10,399 nucleotides of DNA from Methanobrevibacter sp. (GTDB taxonomy: Archaea > Methanobacteriota > Methanobacteria > Methanobacteriales > Methanobacteriaceae), in contig JAGCBE010000254.1 of NCBI GenBank assembly GCA_017652345.1, positions 1 to 10,399 of the forward strand, in the 5' to 3' direction. The position numbers were made by a program, and so were the translations under genes. The notes under the pieces are model-generated. The model was not told the origin of the DNA. It was given only the letters and a program-made list of their open reading frames with translations, and did no database searches. This document shows positions 7,494-10,399 of this stretch, in pieces (positions within the stretch are counted from its first letter, which is position 1; each line of letters starts with the position of its first letter).

Positions 7494-7764
7494 AAGATTG
7501 ATATTATTTCCGTTATTCTTACTAATTTTGAATGTTAGTATGATTGCTCAGATAATACATAGTAATGCAGGCTTTTGTGGTAACGAATGTTTATCAATAT
7601 TAGTGATATTAACATTTGTTATTCAGATGTTCTGTTATGGATGTTTATGGAGTTCTTTGATTAAGGAAATAAAGAAAAATGAAAATAGTGATCAATACTC
7701 CGAATTTGTCAGAAGTTTGCAAAGGAAGGGTGAATCCAGCAAACGTAATTCGGATAAAAACTAA
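7480..7764 (+). CDS. Small two-segment membrane protein, possible second holin or antiholin
   Basis: This encodes 94 aa. A basic start (MKKIKR) leads into a hydrophobic segment at about 7-26. A short loop with two cysteines (C33, C37) follows, then a second segment at about 38-61 and a charged tail (62-94). The positive-inside pattern predicts both ends in the cytoplasm. It overlaps the holin by 14 bases at its start and the next gene by 86 bases at its end. Paired small membrane proteins next to a holin often act as antiholin or accessory holin, and I infer that here without a family match. A spanin is possible but less likely, since there is no lipobox or long periplasmic coil. Confidence 0.65.
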   Translation: MKKIKRLILFPLFLLILNVSMIAQIIHSNAGFCGNECLSILVILTFVIQMFCYGCLWSSLIKEIKKNENSDQYSEFVRSLQRKGESSKRNSDKN

Positions 7765-7879
7765 GAAAAACTCTACAAGAAAGTTTCAAGAAACTAAGAA
7801 ACTTACTGAAGAAGAGTTAAGACCTGAAGTTATTGACACATATTATCCTGAAATATGGGAGATGTTTCCTGAAGGATAA
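7679..7879 (+). CDS. Small protein of unknown function overlapping the membrane-protein gene
   Basis: This encodes 66 aa with no membrane segment. The middle is basic (RIKTKKNSTRKFQETKK, from about residue 25) and the C-terminus acidic and aromatic (EVIDTYYPEIWEMFPEG). Its first 86 bases overlap the end of the 94-aa gene in another frame. AAGGAA at 7663-7668 lies ten bases before the ATG, a usable though long spacing. The non-overlapping 115 bases would otherwise be empty, and the end looks like a folded or binding motif, so I take it as real. The function is unknown. Its location suggests a lysis or regulatory accessory. Confidence 0.6.
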   Translation: MKIVINTPNLSEVCKGRVNPANVIRIKTKKNSTRKFQETKKLTEEELRPEVIDTYYPEIWEMFPEG

Positions 7880-7890
7880 GTTCATATCCT
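7873..7890 (+). other. Small hairpin at the end of the lysis cluster
   Basis: AGGATA (7873-7878) pairs with TATCCT (7885-7890) across a six-base loop. A competing pairing exists between ATAAGTT (7876-7882) and AACTTAT (7894-7900). No T-tract follows, so this is not a standard intrinsic terminator. It may be a weak attenuating or RNA-stability element. Confidence 0.35.
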
Positions 7891-7897
7891 AATAACT

Positions 7898-7903
7898 TAT
7901 AAT
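7898..7903 (+). promoter_or_regulatory. Possible -10 element (TATAAT)
   Basis: A perfect TATAAT lies in the only substantial intergenic gap of the window. No good -35 hexamer is present at 15-19 bases upstream, and there is no TG extension. In AT-rich DNA such a match can be chance. If used, transcription would begin near 7910 and cover the 66-aa membrane gene and the portal. Confidence 0.3.
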
Positions 7904-7912
7904 TAAAGAAAG

Positions 7913-7926
7913 TTAATGATCATTAA
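7913..7926. promoter_or_regulatory. 14-base perfect palindrome, possible operator or RNA hairpin
   Basis: TTAATGATCATTAA is a perfect inverted repeat with no spacer, 12 bases before the ATG at 7939. Its right end merges with the Shine-Dalgarno AAAGGAAA (7925-7932). It could be a repressor site just downstream of the TATAAT. As RNA it could also fold weakly and affect access to the ribosome site. Function is inferred only. Confidence 0.4.
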
Positions 7927-7938
7927 AGGAAATTTAAA

Positions 7939-8139
7939 ATGTCTTGGTTAGCTAACAATATTGAACTAATTTTCTCGATTATCGGTGTTTCAGTAACAGT
8001 TTGCTCATCAATTGTTAGACTTTTCAGTCGTTACAAATGGGCAAATATTATCGTTAAGTTTTGCGATTGGTTATCTATTGTAAATACTGAAGAAAACAAG
8101 CAAAAAATCATTAATGCAGTTAAAAAGAGTAAAAAATAA
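7939..8139 (+). CDS. Small single-span membrane protein upstream of the portal
   Basis: This encodes 66 aa. One hydrophobic segment (about residues 8-28, IELIFSIIGVSVTVCSSIV) is followed by RLFSRYKWANIIVKFCDWLS and a lysine-rich tail. The layout, a short N-terminal span followed by an amphipathic ANIIVKFCDWLSIV-like helix, is a pattern I recognise from many small phage membrane proteins usually left as hypothetical and sometimes called holin-like. AAAGGAAA lies six bases before the ATG. The stop TAA and the portal ATG share one base (TAATG), so portal translation is probably coupled to it. It could be a lysis accessory or a protein acting during DNA entry. Confidence 0.75.
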   Translation: MSWLANNIELIFSIIGVSVTVCSSIVRLFSRYKWANIIVKFCDWLSIVNTEENKQKIINAVKKSKK

Positions 8140-10223
8140 TGCCAGAAGAAAAGAAACGTGATTCAGGATATTGGCTAAGTCAATTTAGAAAGGTAAGAAA
8201 AGACAGTCAATATCAAAAATGGGAAAGTTCTGCTAAAAAACTGCAGAGAATGTATCGTAATCAACAACAAAGTGAAGATGTTGATAAGGCTAAAAAAGCT
8301 AAATATAACTTAATGTATCGTAACATTAAGGTTAAAATGCCATATTTGGTACCTACAATTCCTTCAGTTTCAGTAGAAAGACAGAATAAAGACAATGATG
8401 CTGTTGCACGTTGTTCTTCTATTATGTTAGAAAGATCCTGTAATAAGTTTATTGAACAAGATAATTTGAAACAAGTTTTGGATAAAGTAAAACTTGATGC
8501 TGAAATTACAGGTATTGGTAATTTATGGGTAAATTATGAACCTGAATTTGAAACTGTAACAGTTGAAGCAGAAGGTTTAGATGAAAACGGTAATTTAACT
8601 TTAATTCAAAGTGAAGAAACACGTTTAAAATCAGAAAAGATTGATTTTGAATACATTTCATGTTTTGATTATTTGCATAATTTAGCTAGTAAAAAAGAAG
8701 AAATCACATGGGTTGCTAAACGTGTAAGATTATCTAAAAACGATTTTAAGAAGAAGTTTCCTGATGTTGATGTTGCTGATGTACCATTTACTTCAAATGA
8801 AGAAAAAGCAAAATACGAAGTAGAGGTATGGAATGAAGCTGGAGTAGATTCTCGTGATAAGAATTCAGATATGATTTCTGTATGGGAAGTATGGGATAAA
8901 GAAACACGTAAAGTGTATATTTTTGCTCCAGTAATGCAAGATGATGGATTATTAGTTGAAAAAGATTATCCATTAGAAATTGATTTTCCATGTGTACCAG
9001 AAGGATTAATGTTTGATGAATTCAATGACACATTAATTCCAACACCTAGACATTATCAAGTATATGATCAATATTTAAAGATCAACAATTTAACAGATGA
9101 AATCTTTAAAGTTATTGATAATGTAAGAGTTCGTGGTGGATATGATGAAGGATGTGAAGGAATTCAAGAATTATTATCATCATCTAATAATAATAAGTTA
9201 TATCCTATTAAAAATGCTTCTAAGTACATAGAAAAAGGAGGATTAGCTGGAGCAATTGCATGGTATGATCCAACACCAGCTATCAGTGTACTTGATAAAT
9301 TGAATGCTGAACGTGATTTATTGATTAAAGATGTTCAGAATGTATTAGGTGTATATGACATATTAGAAGGTGAAAGTAATCCTCAAGAAGCATATAACAC
9401 TAATAGATTGAAAGGCACATTTGGAACTCAAAGAATTCAAGAAGATCAAGCTAAAGTAATATTCTTCACACAAGATATATTAAAGATTGCATGTCAAATG
9501 ATTTGTCAATTATTTGAAGATGAATCTATTTTGAAATTATCTACGATTGAATATTCAACTGAAGATCCTAATTTATTCATGCCTGCTATTCAATTATTAA
9601 AAGATAAAAGATTAACTGATACAAGATTAGAAATAGCTTCTGAAGATGTAAAAGCTTACACAGATGAATCTTACAAACAGCAAATCATTGAATTATGGAA
9701 AACTGTAAATGAAATGTTATTGCAATCAGCAAACATGATTCAACAGATTCCTGAAATGGCTGGTATTTGTAAAGTTTCAATTATGGAAGTTGTTCGTGGT
9801 TTCAGAGTTGGTAGATCTGTTGAAAACAAACTTGAACAAGCAATTGATGCTTCTATTCAAGCTTATATGCAAAATAAAGCTAATGCTGAACCAACAACAG
9901 ATCAAAAGAAACTTGATCTTGAAAACAAGAAACTTGATTTGGAATCTCAAAAGACTGTTGCTGAATTACAGATGCAAGCTAATAGAGATCAAAATAACAT
10001 GAATCTTGAAAATGCTAAGATTGCAGCTCAAACTGAAAAATTAAATGTAGAAAGAGAAAAACTGCTTAAAGATATGGAAATTGATGCTGCAAAGTTAAAG
10101 ATTCAAGAAAGAGATGAAACAAGAAAAGAAACTGAATTACAGAATGAAATTGACTTAGCTTGGTATGCAGCTCATCATCCTGACATAAAAGTTGATACAA
10201 ATCTTGGTTCATGGAATTCATAA
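8139..10223 (+). CDS. Portal protein
   Basis: This 694-aa protein is close in size to P22-type portals. After a basic start, residues 57-80 (NLMYRNIKVKMPYLVPTIPS) and 115-133 (KLDAEITGIGNLWVNYEP) match the opening of podovirus-type portals. Residues 170-210 have the YISCFDYLHN and WVAKRVRLSKNDFKKKFP pattern seen at this place in portals. Residues 315-345 (LTDEIFKVIDNVRVRGGYD) and 386-440 (LNAERDLLIKDVQNVLGVYD, then the GTFGTQRIQED area) correspond to the stem and tunnel-loop part. The C-terminal 585-675 is a long charged coiled coil, comparable to the barrel of P22 portal. The portal forms the dodecameric ring at the head vertex for packaging and ejection. It starts on the TAATG overlap without a strong Shine-Dalgarno of its own. 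Eleven of 29 arginines use CGT, unlike the propeller gene. Confidence 0.9.
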   Translation: MPEEKKRDSGYWLSQFRKVRKDSQYQKWESSAKKLQRMYRNQQQSEDVDKAKKAKYNLMYRNIKVKMPYLVPTIPSVSVERQNKDNDAVARCSSIMLERSCNKFIEQDNLKQVLDKVKLDAEITGIGNLWVNYEPEFETVTVEAEGLDENGNLTLIQSEETRLKSEKIDFEYISCFDYLHNLASKKEEITWVAKRVRLSKNDFKKKFPDVDVADVPFTSNEEKAKYEVEVWNEAGVDSRDKNSDMISVWEVWDKETRKVYIFAPVMQDDGLLVEKDYPLEIDFPCVPEGLMFDEFNDTLIPTPRHYQVYDQYLKINNLTDEIFKVIDNVRVRGGYDEGCEGIQELLSSSNNNKLYPIKNASKYIEKGGLAGAIAWYDPTPAISVLDKLNAERDLLIKDVQNVLGVYDILEGESNPQEAYNTNRLKGTFGTQRIQEDQAKVIFFTQDILKIACQMICQLFEDESILKLSTIEYSTEDPNLFMPAIQLLKDKRLTDTRLEIASEDVKAYTDESYKQQIIELWKTVNEMLLQSANMIQQIPEMAGICKVSIMEVVRGFRVGRSVENKLEQAIDASIQAYMQNKANAEPTTDQKKLDLENKKLDLESQKTVAELQMQANRDQNNMNLENAKIAAQTEKLNVEREKLLKDMEIDAAKLKIQERDETRKETELQNEIDLAWYAAHHPDIKVDTNLGSWNS
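9906..9947 (+). repeat. Tandem 21-base repeat in the portal coiled coil
   Basis: Two direct copies (9906-9926 and 9927-9947) encode KKLDLEN and KKLDLES, residues 590-596 and 597-603. Each is exactly one heptad, so the duplication keeps the coiled-coil register. Confidence 0.8.
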
Positions 10224-10241
10224 AATAGGAGAAATTAAAGT

Positions 10242-10399
10242 ATGTCTCAAATAACTCTTCCACATTCGATGGTTCAAGACACAGTCGAAAACGTTAAAGC
10301 TAACGGAGTTCATGTTGATGATAACTTCAATACATTGTTAGATGCTGTTAATGCTAAAGTTGACGCTGATGGTTCAACTTTAATGCAAGGTAATTTAAA
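10242..10399 (+). CDS. Tail-fibre-like protein, N-terminal part (runs off the window)
   Basis: An open frame starts at ATG 10242 and continues to the window end without a stop, giving 52 complete codons. TAGGAGAAA (10226-10234) supports the start, 18 bases after the portal stop. The protein opens MSQITLPHSM and continues with VDDNFNTLLDAVNAKVDADG and STLMQGNL. The pattern of a short beta start, then NFN-x-LL-x-AVN and a GST-M-GNL turn, is typical of the virion-anchor ends of fibre proteins in short-tailed phages. It is probably a further fibre or tail-spike; the receptor-binding part lies outside the window. A virion protein of another kind cannot be excluded from this fragment. Confidence 0.65.
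   Translation, partial: MSQITLPHSMVQDTVENVKANGVHVDDNFNTLLDAVNAKVDADGSTLMQGNL

Noticed and set aside
7660..7690. Programmed frameshift joining the 94-aa and 66-aa frames
   Set aside because: There is no slippery heptamer of the usual kind. The second frame has its own ATG and an AAGGAA site, so separate initiation is simpler.
7832..7860. TTGACA hexamer as a -35 element
   Set aside because: It encodes part of EVIDTYY in the 66-aa gene and has no -10 hexamer at a usable distance; it is about 60 bases from the TATAAT.
8788..8991. Reverse-strand open frame inside the portal
   Set aside because: It is antisense to conserved portal sequence with no independent support.
9790..10002. Second forward frame inside the portal 3' end
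   Set aside because: It is a Leu/Lys-rich by-product of the portal coiled-coil coding sequence.
10066..10263. Reverse-strand open frame across the portal end
   Set aside because: It is a shadow that also runs over the next gene's start region.

Overview
This window is a stretch of an AT-rich tailed-phage genome (or a prophage of one). Every gene I can support lies on the + strand. Genes are packed with gaps of 3 to 18 bases, or overlaps, apart from one 59-base gap. Most starts have a clear AG-rich Shine-Dalgarno sequence (for example AAAGGAGA or AGAGGAGA). The low GC, the strong Shine-Dalgarno sites and the tail-fibre repeat types are common in phages of gut Bacillota, so a low-GC Gram-positive host is my best guess. 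Nothing here proves the host. I see no tRNA, rRNA, CRISPR array, insertion sequence, integrase, reverse transcriptase or host gene.

Region 1 (24-7142) is an adhesion block. It holds a small acidic protein of unknown function and a short fibre-like protein (179 aa). These are followed by a repeat-rich protein with BspA-like leucine-rich repeats (387 aa), a long tail fibre of 1160 aa, and a 551-aa protein with Asp-box (BNR) beta-propeller signatures and a lectin-like C-terminus. The short and long fibre proteins share recognisable sequence modules, and the long fibre contains several internal duplications.

Region 2 (7155-7879) is a probable lysis-associated cluster: a holin-like protein with three membrane segments, a second small two-segment membrane protein, and a 66-aa protein that overlaps it by 86 bases in another frame. 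No endolysin is visible.

Region 3 (7880-7938) is the only real intergenic gap. It contains a small hairpin, a perfect TATAAT, a 14-base perfect palindrome and a Shine-Dalgarno sequence, so it may be a control point.

Region 4 (7939-10399) starts with a 66-aa single-span membrane protein, coupled by TAATG to a 694-aa portal protein. After the portal comes the first 52 codons or so of another fibre-like gene that runs off the window. The portal is the ring through which DNA enters the head and leaves during ejection; the upstream proteins would form the host-recognition end of the tail, and the small membrane proteins probably act in lysis. The placement is unusual: fibres and lysis genes before the portal, and a fibre-like gene directly after it.
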